Positions 21,305-34,072 of a stretch of DNA of 64,000 nucleotides are shown here, piece after piece. The DNA is from Gracilariopsis chorda (taxonomy: Eukaryota > Rhodophyta > Florideophyceae > Gracilariales > Gracilariaceae). The stretch lies in NCBI GenBank assembly GCA_003194525.1, contig NBIV01000116.1, forward strand, positions 62,001 to 126,000, written 5' to 3'. How positions within the stretch are numbered: position 1 is the first letter of the stretch; every line of letters begins with the position of its first letter. The position numbers and the translations under genes were made by a program. Under the pieces are notes generated by a model that made no database searches, was not told the DNA's origin, and was given only the letters and a program-made list of their open reading frames with translations.

Positions 21305-21311
21305 TATAAAA
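21305..21311 (+). promoter_or_regulatory. TATA box, plus strand, no clear gene downstream
   Basis: CCCTATAAAAGGGG is flanked by a NotI-type GCGGCCGC upstream and the palindromic GGGGTCGGACCGGCCCC downstream. The first ATG (21334) opens only eight codons. The following open frame (to 21641) lacks an ATG at its start. It could be the promoter of a non-coding transcript or a relic LTR promoter. Confidence 0.45.
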
Positions 21312-22245
21312 GGGGTCGGACCGGCCCCGTAAAATGAAGAGAGACCGTCAGGTGTCTGATTGAACTTCCTCTACTCCCTTCTGACCAACAAATGGGCTTT
21401 GAGGCTCTGCGTCCTTCCGGAGCAGAGCTTGCCTTCACGGATTCAATACATGACGGGCCGGTCGCTCGTCTTCCCAATCTTCACACGACTTCAAATCACT
21501 GCTCATTTTGTAGTCAGCTGTCATCACTTGGCGCTTTTTCGGCATAGTATACACTGCTCTGCCTTGCGTGACATGATCATTGTAAAAAGCCATCCTTACC
21601 AGCACAAAGTCTTGACAAAACGTTTACTTCAAAATCAGTAGGAATTCTATGTGCTTGATGAGTGTCTAGGTTGTTGTATGCGGTGAAAGCCTATTCTATC
21701 TTCCACGTGCCCATTTTAGTGTCTTACTCAAAGGCTTGATTCCTGCCTTGTATTCCGTGTACAGGAATTCGCTTATGGACATCTGCGAGAGGCTGGAACA
21801 CCAAAAGAGGCGAAGGGACGGGTCTCCTTGAAGACCGGAAAACTGTCAGCTCTGCACAAACAATCATATCCGCGTTAATCCAGAACGGATATGACACCAA
21901 TAAACAAAAACTTCTGAAAACACCGACGAAAAAACATCAGACCTTAGGTTATTTAAAACGTGTACATGTAGACGTTCAGCCCCTAATTCGACAACTGCAA
22001 TAATTTTGGCGAAGCACCTCCATCAAAACGTAAACATCTCTGGCACCAATAGGGCTATCTCGGTTCTCATACAAGCATTTGATTTGCAACACAACCAACA
22101 TTCAACCAGTTGCGTTACGACAGAAACAAAGCTTTACCACTCAAGAAAACAAAGCAACTAACAAACCGGCTCTCACAGCCCAAAAACCAAGTGTACCAAA
22201 TAGCAACAACAAACATGCGCCCGTTGGCGCAACTGACCGTTCACA
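21312..22245. other. No gene seen between the TATA box and the pogo-type element
   Basis: There is a short inverted repeat, TCATATCCG (21864-21872) with CGGATATGA (21886-21894). No coding motif is visible. Confidence 0.4.
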
Positions 22246-23948
22246 TCACACCCGCGTCTGACTCTTCGTTGCAATCTGGAACTGCGACAACGCCGACGCG
22301 AACCAAAAGCGCAGTGCGCGCTTCGGCGCCCTACGCTCTAGCCATTTCTCAGCGGATGTGTAGCCTTTTCTTGCGGGTCTCTGCCAAACGATTGCGTCGT
22401 ATGCTGCGCTGTGCAGCAAGCTCAATGAGACATTCAATGTCTTTCTTCGGTTCCTTGTAAGCAGCTGCTTGTCTTCTTGCCTTTTCTTTTCGTTCCTTCT
22501 TCTTAAGGTTTTCCGCACCTCTATGAAGAGTTTCAATAACCGCTGATGAAGTAACATGAGACCCACATTTGTATCAATTCGAACATGCCCGTTTTTCTGC
22601 ACCACCGCATCGCGAAGCAGAGTACGATGCTGTCTTTTGAAGTGCGTTAAGATTTCATGCATGCTAACCTTTGAGTTTTCTGCTTTCCTTCCCATCGTCA
22701 GGTGTCTCTCTAAGAGTTCAATGTTTGGACCAAGAAGTTCATGGTCCCATATTCCGGTTTTGTGGAACCCGGATCGGATGTTTGTTGATGTGTGTGAGCT
22801 ACAATAGGCGTTATGAATGCACTGTCCAATATCAAACGCATTCAGGAGTGTTTTCTGTCGTGCTGCTTTGTGGAGGTCACTTTGCAGAAATGACTTGTAG
22901 GAGCTGAAAACCGATGCGTCTAAGGGTTGGGTGGCATGGGAGGTGTGGGCAGGCAGAGAAATTACAACAACGTTGTTGTCTTTGAAAAACTTCAAAGTTT
23001 GGTACTGAATGTGGGATCCATATCCATCGAGGAGAAGCATCAACTTTTGGTTGTTAACACAGAGATGCTTAGTTTCTTCGACGAACAGCTGGGCCAATTC
23101 GAACACAATATTGGTATCAACGCCGGGAGGGTTACGCTGAAAGAGGTAACAGGGTGGTAAGACGGAGTGCAATGTTTTTGTTTTGCCACGAATGGTTCGA
23201 TAGTGCGCAAGTATGCCGGGAAAGACTATCACGGGTTTATAAGCCTTTCCGCAGGCGCTTACAACAGACATGACTGTAACGCGGTCCAGGTTTCCTTTTG
23301 TGGTCAACGCTTTCTGTAGAAGGCGCGAACCAGCCACTCCGAAACCTTTTCGCCACCTCCGGCCCTTCAGTTTTTCAAACGATGCACCCGACTGGTCGGT
23401 GTTGAAGATGTACCTCGGCTCATGAATGTTGAACCGATTCATGGCGGCAGAGAGGCGAGCGATATGTTGTGCCAGGTTGTGTGGAGTCATTGCATTGACT
23501 CGTTTGTCCTCCACGAGATTAACCGGCAGCACTGCAAGATTGTTGCGTTGAGTGAAGCGAGCAACCCAATTATTTGACGGTTTGTTGTTAACAAATGGAA
23601 TTTGTCATTGACGTTGTACTTGTGACATGGATACATACTGTTGAACAAGATCTCGAACACCATGCTTAGAGAGTGGTGTATTGTTCTCAGCATAATACTG
23701 TATTGCTTTTGCAATAGTTCTTTCTTCTTCCGCAGATAACACTGGAGGGCTACCGCACAAAGTACGGTAATTTGTATATCTGATTCATGAGTAGGCTGTC
23801 CGTTCGGATTTTGAGACACCCATGAGGCAAAGGCACGACGTACCTGCCCTACGGGGATGTTGTGCGTATTAGAAATGACTTTCCAAGATTGCTTGGTAGT
23901 AAAACGTTCGTATACTGCCGAACGTATAACCACATGTTGTGCGGCCAT
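22246..23948 (-). pseudogene. pogo/Tigger-type DDE transposase, one stop and one frameshift
   Basis: This DDE_1 (pogo/Tigger/Jerky-like) transposase is about 565 codons from ATG 23948. The N-terminal part (KQSWKVISNTHNIP) looks like a helix-turn-helix. The frame shifts near 23770, continues with PPVLSAEEERTIAKA, and meets one in-frame TGA after QVQRQ (near 23614). Downstream it is fully open. Catalytic blocks: IFNTDQSGASF (first Asp, near 23400), LLLDGYGSHIQ (second, near 23020), HATQPLDASVF (third, near 22930). Only two lesions suggest recent death. The basic C-terminus from about residue 490 may bind DNA. I could not identify terminal repeats. Confidence 0.9.
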
Positions 23949-24779
23949 GTTGACGCTGGTAGAGCAGTGTTGCTCATGCCTCGTGACTACGACAAAGCGA
24001 ATATCGCCTAAATACCAGCTCTTGGATCAAGGAAAGCGCGCGCTTTTCAAAAACTAACTCAGGTTTGCGGATGGACGACTGGTTTGGACAGCAAACGAGA
24101 TGCATTGCTTGCCGCTCGGAACATTTTGCATCATGAGGAAAGAATCCTTGCAAATTGAGAAAGAACGCCGTTGTCAGTTTTGGGTTTTTTTGTCGAATTA
24201 GGGGGTGAACGTATACCTAGAGCAGCAAGTATCCTTGATGTTCGCAGATTTCTGTTGTATTTCAAAGTAAAGGAAACTCTGGGGTAGATCTTTGCAATAA
24301 CGGTTCCAATGGTACTGGATACTAACTCTCACACGGGCTCAATTTGGAGACGGGCTCAATTTGGCAGAGCCAAATTCCGATCAAATCAATGGATAGTCCA
24401 AGAGTACAAACGTTAGATGAGGTCGCAGATCTTTCCGAAAGTTTTACTTAACCTCCTGAGAAAAAAAGCTGAGTCCCGAGACTACAAACCTAACCATGGC
24501 TCTTTCAATGCGAAGAAAAATCACCAAACTGAAAGCCGATCACAAAAGGCGCCCGTAATTGCAACAACGACTCCAAAAAAGGGCAAAACTACTTTCTGCT
24601 GATGAAACGGTGGCGGGCGTCGTAACCAACATCCTCGAAGCAGTAAGCTGTGAATTGCATACAGAAAGCGATAAAAATGGACAGGTAAGAACATTTTAAC
24701 ACCTGCTCACCTGGACTGAGCATCATCCCGAGCAAACGCCTATGCTTTTGTCCGCAGAAGAAAAACAGCTTTTACACCA
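23949..24779. other. Spacer between two pogo-type pseudogenes, with a short tandem repeat
   Basis: CGGGCTCAATTTGG is repeated in tandem at 24334-24347 and 24351-24364, followed by an inverted GAGCCAAATT. This is possible terminal-repeat debris of one of the neighbouring DNA transposons. A 61-codon basic ORF (24417-24602) may be the N-terminal part of the next pseudogene. Confidence 0.4.
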
Positions 24780-26011
24780 CGCCAGATATGTTGCTGAACG
24801 TACATGTACAATACCAAGGGTAGTAAAGTACGACACGCGATCAGTGATAGCGCAGGTTGCCAAACATGGTGGACAGACCTATAAAAACGGCGTTCTTTCT
24901 GGTTACGCCTTGTGATCGTCTTGCTCACTGCGCTTAGAAGACCGAAAACATGAGGACAGTTGTGAACATAATTTCGAATGTCAAAGCAGATATGCCAAAA
25001 ATGTTTACAAATCTCATATGGGTATGGAAAATAGATGAGACCGCCATTTTCACCTCCTATCAATAATGCTACAGGGGGCTTAATGATGCAGCAAGCCGAA
25101 GGAACAGGGGCTGCAGAATGAAAATGATAGACACTGGGGAACATCTAACATCCGAAATTATCATTTGTGCGGCAGAGCGCGTTGCATCCATGTGTCTAAT
25201 CGCACAAGGCAAAGGCTTGGTCCAAAAGAGGACGAAGCCAACACCAGAACATGTCACATAGAAGCGTCCCGAGATCTACAAGTGGTTGCGCGAACAGAAA
25301 TGGATTGCTAAAAGGCACTGAAGTTTTGTGCAACGCAAGTGGGTCTATAACGAAAGAAGTTCTCCCAAATTCTAATGAACACTTCAATAATTTCGCAAGA
25401 AAGTTTCTGCTACACGATAAGAAGCGTTTGCTGTATATCGACGGTCACAGTTCACGGAAGGACACAGAATGGAATGTTCCAGCCGTTATGAAGAGTATTT
25501 GAGTTATTTAACGTCCTGCGAACACATCACCTTTTCTCCAACCTGGCGACGATCGCATAAATAAAGTATTCAAGGAGAATGTTAGAAATGTTCTGGACAT
25601 TTTTTTTTACACTGCAGCTCATCTAAATGCCAATATATCTGTCACGATAAAACTAGTCCCGCAGCATTTTGGTCCCTGAATGCAAGAATTTTAGTGTGAA
25701 TATTTTTGAACTGCGGACTGTATCCATTGGTCACCAAAAAGATTAGAAGCTTCTCGACAACGCCGTATACCAAACCTGCAACTAACGCAAAATTATCCCT
25801 AACCGCCCAAAGAAGCACACGCATTGCGAAAAATGTCGTTGGGAAGAAGGTCAAAAATACTGCTTGCAGCATTGAAAATTCAGCTAATTATTTGTGCCTA
25901 ATAGATACCCAGCTCCAGAAAAACAATTCTGCAAAAAGCGGTATATCGCGTCCAGGACTGGAGATTATACCTGTGATACAACCAATAGGATTTTACGTAC
26001 ATGCAAAGTAA
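24780..26011 (+). pseudogene. Second pogo/Tigger-type DDE transposase, heavily decayed
   Basis: Fragments in three frames line up in the order expected of a DDE_1 transposase. An HTH-like stretch (KYDTRSVIAQVAKHG, near 24830) is followed by VWKIDETAIF with the first catalytic Asp (near 25035), then LLYIDGHSSRKD with the second (near 25435), and FLQPGDDRINKVFKE with the third (near 25535). A basic tail follows at 25706-26011, including TRIAKNVVGKKVKN. Many stops and shifts separate them. It is on the opposite strand from the neighbouring pogo pseudogene and clearly different in sequence, so it is an independent insertion. Confidence 0.75.
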
Positions 26012-26093
26012 TTCGTGTTAGATACACGTTTGTGGGTGTCCGGCAAGGGTTAGCCATGAAATGTGAAGAATAGTGTGAATCTGGGTGTATGCT

Positions 26094-26151
26094 CTTGCCA
26101 TGATGGCAGGGCATGCGTCCCAAAATTTTCATGCCCTGCCATCATGGCAAG
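26094..26151. repeat. 22-bp inverted repeat with 14-nt spacer
   Basis: CTTGCCATGATGGCAGGGCATG at 26094-26115 (first bases CTTGCCATGATGG) is perfectly complementary to 26130-26151. A 23rd pair extends the stem outward. Each arm contains the palindromic core CCATGATGG. Confidence 0.85.
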
Positions 26152-27544
26152 ACCATGCATCTGCACAAGTATACAGAGCAGCCGGCGATTCCACCGCGAA
26201 TCGACAGCGCCCTCTCGATGCTCTGCGCGGCGGCCCCGGCCGCAACTGTCGGTTAGCACCGCCGCCGCTGCAGGGCCTGGTGCAGATGCTGCACAACATG
26301 CTCTTGCATACTGGCGGTTGCCTCTGGTTTGTAAATACGGGGGTGGTTAAAAAGATGTTGCTGGATTCATCTGGTACTGTCACAAGATGCTGTATAGACA
26401 CAAAAATACCATCAGGAAAACAGTATTTTTGCCAAGCTGGTCTACCATGGCAGAAACGTCTCCCATGATGACTTGCTGTAGGTTGTTGCTTAGACCTACT
26501 ATGCAGAAATAGAGACTATGCGCCTAGCCTAATTGTCTATAGAAGCTCGGGGTCGGCGGCCTCCAAGCCAACTCGAACCAGACGACTTCTTCTTTTTTGG
26601 CAACCCTCATCTTCTCTTAGAGCATTCTCCTCTTCCCTGCCATCAACGACACTCTTCACCACTCACTCCTTTACGTGTTGGGGCTCGGTCTCCCGCATTT
26701 TCTCACGTGCTTGTACGCTGCCCTTGTTTGGGCTCGTCTTGTGTAGCACGGTGCACTTTGGCCGCACACTAGACCTAACGTTTTGGTCGTGCGTGTACGC
26801 CATTGCACTATACTAGAAGTGATCATCAGTACTACGCTAGATCTAAGGTTTTGATCGCTTAGGTTATCCGCTGGTGTCATCTCTTTCCTACATTGTACCG
26901 TGCTTTGTCGCTCGATGTGTTGTACGGTCACTACCGTGTTTCCTTTCTATCTTGCATCTTGGTTCTTTGTCGCAATTTGTGCCTATTTGGTACATTGGCA
27001 TTGCACGGCTGTGCTGGTACTCTCGAGCTACCAATATTTTTTTGATCTACTCTCCAGCAAAGAAGGGTACAAATAGGACTGTCATCGTCCGGTGTTGTGA
27101 AATCTTGCACCATGGCACTCACAAATAGGTAACCAAATGAGGGTTGCAACACAAATGCAAAAGGGAAGCGAAACATTCAAGGCGGCTGATCGTAACCAAT
27201 TTGTGTTGTTGGCCATACGACACACACGGTTCATAGAGCGTGAATAGTCTTAAATAAACCGGGATATTGACTGTGGTATCAAAATCGTTTCAAAAATAGG
27301 CAGAGGCGCACAATTCTACCATTCCTGGTAAGAAAGCGCTACTTCCTCTTCATCGTTCAGTGAGGCTCCAAGCTAGGTGCATGAAGAGCAAATCCTGGTA
27401 GCAGGAACCACATCTCAAGGCTTTTGGAGCCTCGTCCTCTCAGAAGGTAGTTTTAGAGACAGAGCCCTCTGTTCCAATTGCAACGCAGGGCGCAACTTCC
27501 AAAGACGATGCAAGCAGTACCCATGAAGAAATAGTTCGAAACAT
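26152..27544. other. GC-rich then mixed stretch, no convincing gene
   Basis: A GC-rich block (26170-26290) gives overlapping frames on both strands without motifs. Further right, short ORFs (26533-27176) are likewise unrecognised. TATA-like or terminal-repeat signals are not clear. Confidence 0.4.
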
Positions 27545-27829
27545 TCAAAGAAAGATTGTCAGCAGTGCATAAGATATACGACGCCAGAACCAAGAATAGC
27601 AAACAAACACATGGCAGCCCCAGGGCATGCAATAAGCGATAATTGTCCCAGTGGCGGTAAAAAAGAAAATAAAGAGTACCCAGACACGATAAACGAAATA
27701 ATCTTTATACAGAGTCGACAATCTGTCCTCGAAAGGATACAAAAAGCAAAACACAGTTAGAATGCAAGCCATCAAGAGGTACTGTGCATGCAGGTGATCT
27801 ACGCCCCCAATGAGATATATCAATGGCAT
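27545..27829 (-). CDS. Small multi-span membrane protein or fragment, 94 aa
   Basis: The frame starts at ATG 27829 and is strongly hydrophobic. Membrane segments can be placed at about residues 17-31 and 50-68, with a third near the C-terminus, separated by a charged loop (EDRLSTLYKDYF). No family is recognisable and there are no neighbouring partners. It could be a fragment of a larger transporter gene or a chance hydrophobic ORF. Confidence 0.3.
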   Translation of the reverse strand: MPLIYLIGGVDHLHAQYLLMACILTVFCFLYPFEDRLSTLYKDYFVYRVWVLFIFFFTATGTIIAYCMPWGCHVFVCYSWFWRRISYALLTIFL

Positions 27830-28225
27830 CAACTCTTGGATAATCTCCTTATGGAATCGTAACCGTACGAGGACATGTTTATTCAGAATCAGAATTGGCT
27901 GTCTTTACTTTGCGCTTGCAACGCAGAGGTCTCTCGCCTTTATATAGCATTCAATTTAAAGCTCCAACATCGGAGCCAACAATGCCCCACGCGTACTACG
28001 CGTTGCACCTGTTCAGGGCCGACTATACCCAGCTCATCAGATTTCCAACCCACCATGGAAGCCATCCATCTGTCATCATTAGTAGCGGGAAGGTTCATAA
28101 CATGAGCTGCTCCAGTGTGAGTAGGACCAACCTAACATGAAGAGGGTCACTAATCATTTCACCCAAGGCGTTGCTCCACAGTGCAATCCACAACGCGGCA
28201 TATTTTTGGGCCGTCCCTAATAAAA

Positions 28226-28342
28226 TGGCCGTTATTAAAGTAGCGGAGTGTCTGTAGCCATCTAAAATAATTAATTAAACTAGTACTATATTTGGTTAGC
28301 CACTCTAACCCACGTGGACCACTAACCAACTGGTACAGCACG
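28226..28342 (+). repeat. Left arm of a 115-bp imperfect inverted repeat
   Basis: It aligns with the reverse complement of 31194-31310 at roughly 70-75% identity, including GTTAGCCACTCTA(A)CCCACGTGG and TGGTACAGC. The arms enclose about 2.85 kb. Confidence 0.65.
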
Positions 28343-31193
28343 AGCCTGTGCCTCCTTGCTGGTCTGAGCTCACTGTACCACAGTCCCCCGTCCAACAGAC
28401 AAACAAGCCATCTTGGCTGTACGCGGTGAGCCATTGGCGGTACCTTTCGTTGGCAGTTAAACGCGCACCTCTACACAGCGTGCACAGTAGTACATTAGAT
28501 AATCCACCCGTGGGTCGGCAGCGCATCATCCTCACTGTTGACGTCAATCTGAGGGTTGGAATCTCACTTTTCTCCCTCCAGATTCCCATTTGGTTGCGGT
28601 TGTTGGTCTGTGTACCCCTTCGGTTCGCGCTCATTCCGCTTGGGTCTCCATCCCTGTGAGGTTAGAGATCTCTTTGGTTGGCACTTTCCTTTGCTCAGCT
28701 GACAACTTGCATTTCCGCCGTCTGCCTTGGGGGTGAAGCTCCTGATCTACCTTCCATTTAGTACCTGGCATCGGCGTTGGTCAACTGCGGTCGTTTAGTT
28801 AATTTTCTTATGGGTTGCTCTCGTGTCACGTTGGTTTCCGCTGCTCGACGTCCCATTGGCCATCCTGTTCCGTCACGTCATGCGTACGCTAGAGGAGGTG
28901 GAGGCACTTTTCTGCATAAAAGAGTAGGAGGGCGTGCCCTCTAATCCACCTATTGGTGTTGAGTTGGCGCCCCATCTGCACAGCGTTCCTACCACACTGT
29001 AGCGGGTGGTAATCACCCACTTCGGTATACATACACAAATCTTGCCACCCACCCCAGACTCCTGGGTGGCACACCACATTAGGTAGCACATCTGCTTTAG
29101 ATTGTTTGCTCATTGGGAACAGTTCCAGTGCTCTTAATACACGGAACCCGGTCTCCTGAGTAAATCGGGGGCATCGAACTCCACATTCTTTGCACACCCC
29201 TTGTGCTAGCAACCGGCAAGCGCACCCGCACCCTCACGAATTATCGCCACCAAGGAGGGCAGTCAGAGTGACCATTCAGGTCTTTCCTCGCGAACAGAAA
29301 CGCGTAATACTCTTCGGCGTTTTATTCTTGCTTCGGAATCATTCACCTATGGCGCAAAACCAAAAGGTATGAATGCTTCTGGAAGTAGTGGATGTGTCAC
29401 CTGACTCTCATAAAACCACTATGGACAGTTCGTCAGGGTTTCAAACAGGACCAACCGGTTTGGCTTTAGCTATGAGCTTTCACCCTCGCATGGGCCCGTA
29501 CAGGGGTATAGACAGACGGGTCACTCGCTCTGATACTCCGTAGTCGACCGCGGACCATAGCAGTGGTTGCAGACTGGGCCACGGCCACTCGTTTTCTTCT
29601 ATGGATAACTACCCCAACCCGATACCAGTTGTGGGTACCTGGCACACTTCTCCGGCTGCCGTCTCTCCTACAGGTCAGCTGAGTCCTCATTTTCGTCCCG
29701 TTGGTGAGTTATTTCGTTGCCAAGGTAGTTATGGGACAGCTCTGGAGGACATTGATCCCCCTATCTTTGACTCCGCCTATTGACCTATTTCTACCAACTC
29801 TGCTCAGGCTTCCCACGAGTACCATCGACCCGCCCTGGGCACCTACGTCACGTACAACCGTTTGGATTGACAGCGACTCACGCAAATCACCATCTAAAGG
29901 GCTCCTCTACCACCTAGTTGTGGAAATCTTCTCGTAAACCATTCGTCGCTAATGGATTCCAAACAACGCCGCACCCCACATTGCTACGTTATCCTTACAT
30001 TGGTTCTGTCAGACGTTCCCTTCGTCCAACTGGGGCCTTGCAAAGATTCCAAGAGGTCTAATACTTCCACCGAATGGTCTGGGTCTTATACGATATGGAA
30101 CCCAAGAACTTCGCCGTACGGCAAAACTACAGCAGATAATTGTAGTAGAATAATAAGACCTACGGTCAACTGAAGTAGTAGTCCACCGGAAATAGAAGCA
30201 ACAGAGAACCGGTCACGGACGTGACAGACCTGTGGTGTCTTTTGATCACACGAGCACCAACTGGCAGCGAGGCGCAATGAACGGACGCTATCTCAAGTCT
30301 TTACTGATCTGGAGAATGATAGTGGTTGCCTGGAGGCCTTTGGGGTATTACTGGCTGCATTTAGCAGCAAGAAGATGGCGATGGTGTTTGCCCTTACTCT
30401 CCGAGGTTTGGCGGCACCCGAGCAACCCTATTTGGCTGCAGATGCGCTCTTAACTCCGGTAACTATCAAAAATACTAAATGAAACGTCATACATAATAAA
30501 ATCTCTTGCCACAGTCTTTTGGCACTCGCACTGTCTACTAGTACCTTGTTTTTTGGCACACAGCTTGACCACGTAAGAATCATCCACCAGCAATGTTATA
30601 ACCACCTCTGGTATCTCGGACCTATGGTTTATACTTTCCCAACATGCCCAATGTTCATTCTTCTACAGATCGCTCTCCTTATGTTGGACCGTCCCAGTGG
30701 ATCTCCTTGACCAAACGCCTTGGCTTCTCTTACTCCTATTTTCATTCCGGCAATTCTTCCACTCCCTTATACTCTACGTCTCACAGTCCCCCTTCGGTTC
30801 GGTACGGGTTCCATTCGTACAACACCGTCCAGAGGTCAACATTGAAGTTTTGTCGATATCTCATTTGGTCTTATGTGTGCATCGGAGGCGTTTAGCCAGT
30901 GCGGGTGCCACATGCCCTGCAGGAGCGACGTGACCGTATTGGTTGCGGTAAACCATATCAGACTTTCCGGGTTGGGAATTAAACATATCACGTAAACCCT
31001 AGCTATAGGTCCTTAATTTGTCCTTTTTAGGTAGAACTCATCCCTGGTGGTCCTCATCGCTCTAGCCTCATTCTCCCTGAAATCCGCTTTCCCGACCTGC
31101 TTTAGGCTCAAAGTCCATCTAGTCCCACTTGCACCACCGGTAAACTCATGTGACCTGTTATAAAGTACGATCTTAGCACGTGTGCAGTGCAAC

Positions 31194-31310
31194 GTGCGCT
31201 GTACCAATAGTTTAGTATGCCACGTGGGTAGAGTGGCTAACTATTTAGAATACTTATTTATTAGTAAATTTAGATAGGTAGTGACACTCTGCTACTCTGG
31301 CGTGAGGCCA
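31194..31310 (-). repeat. Right arm of the 115-bp inverted repeat
   Basis: This is the partner of 28226-28342. Confidence 0.65.
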
Positions 31311-31710
31311 TGCCACGAGTGCCGGCCTAGACGTGTGACATGGACCAGATTGTACCTGATGTTGAGCCTCACTCACCCTTAAGGTGAGTACACCACTCCC
31401 TCGCCAAGAATGGTACAGATAAGCACCTCTTGGCTAAGTGTGATACCATTTGGTTTCTACAGTCAACCTTCTGGTTTAGCTAAAACTATTCAGGCTCTGC
31501 TAGCCCGTGTGAGCCGTATGGCCTACACTACCAGTTTTTTACAATTAGCCCGGCTGGCTATCTCGCGCCCCTAGTGGTTCGGTGCTGTCAATCCCATCCG
31601 GCTACCCAATTTCCACTCTTCAAGTTGAGCCCGCGCCGCGCTCCCAATAGAGGACATCCAGACGGACTACCCAGCTGGAACTCGACACCCAACTGGTTGT
31701 ACCATATTTA

Positions 31711-31731
31711 TTTCTCCCGACCTAGAATCTG
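31711..31731 (+). promoter_or_regulatory. G1 primer-binding site
   Basis: TTTCTCCCGACCTAGAATCT matches the G2 primer region GGTCTCCCGACCTAGAATCG, placed just after the presumed LTR end. Confidence 0.6.
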
Positions 31732-31810
31732 TAACTTTACCTATTGGTGGTGGAAAGAAGAGCTTGGAAGGAAGTGTATTTTGGAACACCGTTTGGTTTT
31801 GGTTATCACT

Positions 31811-33829
31811 AGAAAGCAATTGAGTGAAACATCAGTTTACCAATTGGATGTGCCACAGCCGACCACAGGGTTTCGAGGTGCATCGAGCCGAGGAACGGGC
31901 GCGGGCACCTCCCGACTCGTCAAACCAACACTGGACATACCGGAAAACTATTATGAAGAACTACCTTGCAGGTATATGCCGACGACGGGGAGCAGACGGC
32001 GGAGGGTGCCGCTGCCCCGGTCACCGATGTCTTGGAGACAGCGTCCCGATGGGGGAGAGGTTCGGTACCACATCCAACCAAATTGTAGAGAACAAGGATG
32101 AAGACAAAGCTAAGGTGGTGATACTCATGTTGGATTTGGATAGAATTACCATGATGGGGATTGACCGCGGTACGCAAGAGCTCACCCATCAAGAACCAGC
32201 TTTGGTTTTTCAATTCTTTGAGCAGGAGGCTCGGAGATATGTAGACCAATTATTGCAGGAGTCCCTGCATAAACACCAACAGGTGGCCCCGCAAAGCCCT
32301 CGAACCGTTCGGGAATTGACGCCTACCAGTCAAGGTAACCCATACCTTTTCTCGGTAACGGAGGCTATCCAGCCATTCTTTCCTATAAACCAAACTGGTG
32401 AAGAGCTTCCCGACCTGGAAACGAGCGGGCCTTACGGTAGACGAAGACCTGGGGTATATATGCTTTCTGGAACCAACTGTTAGAGCCAAGCAGGGCGCCG
32501 ATGGAGGAGACCCTGGTGGCGGTGGTTTTTCGAGTGCGAAGCATGATGTACAACGGAGACAAAAAGGAAACAAAGAGACCAATAGAAGAAGTAGAAAGGG
32601 CTGTGGGGAGGACCCTGAGCACTGGGACTCCAGCAGCGATACGGAGTCACCCGAGGATGAAAGGCATCGTAAGGGTAGGGGAAAGCGGATCAAAAAACAC
32701 CGTCGGAACGTGAAGAAGAATCACAAAGGTCAAACGAAGCAGTATGACTCATCTGATTACAATGAGTGCGAAATGGATTCTGACCTGGAGGTAGTTTGGC
32801 CGTTGAACGACCTGTGTATAGAGCACTGCGTACACGCACTCTCTCTAGGCGAGGTGGATCATGAATGAGTCAGTAGCAACGTGGCATCGGCTCAACTCAG
32901 GTATCAGAGGGCTCTTCGGAATTCTGGGTGAAATTCAAGGTGAGTTTTATCTCAAGTTTTTGGAACCTTTGTGGGTCATTTCTATGGTATCTGGAATAGA
33001 TGGACGTGTGGTAAGCGTACAGATATTATTCATTGCAGGCATGATTCACACGTGTTGTATCGCGCCGTGGCTGGCCAAGCCACTCAGTGACATAAACCTG
33101 TGGACCACACGTGTGGCACACGGAAGTAGTAGTATTAGTAGTTTTACTATGGCCCCAAAGTACTTAAGGGAGGATGGCCCTGCCGTCTCACTCTGAAATA
33201 AAGCTAAGCTGTGACTCGGCTCTGAGTTCATTGACTGCGCAAAGAACCGATATAAGCTCGTAGATGCAAAATCATTTCGTGACAGACCAAAAGATGGATA
33301 ATAACGGGCTCTTGCAGTATGCTTTAGCACGTGGAGACACTCACCGACTCCGTCGAGGACAGCCCAGCGCGGTTATCAAGCCTGACAAGGATATACCGAA
33401 ACGGGATATCGCAGAGGTCGATTAGTCGTCATCCTCCGATGACATGGAGCACGATGTCACACCGGTTGGATCTTATACCCATTGGGTACACACCAGATCT
33501 GTCTCCGCACCGTTTTCTCAATCATCCGGCTGGATGTCCACAATGGCAGGCTCATCCCCTACGCCATCAATGCCAGTCACACAGGTGTCCGTCCCCGACC
33601 AACAGATACTCCCAATACAATATTTTGCTACGACCACACTATAGATTCAGCAGTTTTCGTACCATACGGCACACGTCCGAACCATGGACCAAACGCTAAT
33701 GCGTGGAAACTGAATGGCTCTGAGAGATCCAACCACTGGGAATCTCCTTTGTTGGTTTTGTCTATCACCTCAGAGCTGGGCTACGACACGTCTGAATATC
33801 ACCCCTCAGGTTCTGGCCGCACTTTTTGA
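31811..33829 (+). pseudogene. G1 gag region
   Basis: Several frame-shifted pieces are present: 31824-32483 (acidic, Gln-rich), 32398-32868 (very basic with a Ser/Asp/Glu/Arg-rich segment SSSDTESPEDERHR near 32635), and 33331-33829. G2 gag has the same Ser/Asp-rich block between its N-terminal and capsid-like parts, supporting homology. No intact zinc knuckle survives. Confidence 0.6.
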
Positions 33830-34072
33830 AGGGTTTCAGCAGAACCATCAAGTGGTATTTGGCCAAGCGGGTGGAAACTGACAGGTTCAGTACAAGCCGT
33901 CCCCTCTAAACTAACAGTTTAATCTATTCACCAGTACTGATTTGGCAACAAAAGCTGATACCGCACCATCCCAGGCGGAAAATGCCTAAAGCTGGGGCCG
34001 CAGGTTACTCCCAACCGGTCTCATTCGGAGGGCTAACCTGCACTACTGGTTTCTCGTATCGATATTCACCCT

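Larger units (their letters stand above)
27830..31705. other. Decayed LTR-like block upstream of G1
   Basis: No intact ORF carries a motif. The sequence resembles gypsy G1/G2 non-coding DNA in being rich in tiny palindromes (GGGTGGTAATCACCC near 28985, AGGGCGTGCCCT near 28931, CACCC...GGGTG near 29046). Its right end, ACTGGTTGTACCATA (to 31705), sits just where the G1 5' LTR should end. I therefore read at least its right 0.5-0.9 kb as the decayed G1 LTR. The rest may be further LTR debris, possibly including a minus-strand fragment near 28300-28690. Confidence 0.4.
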
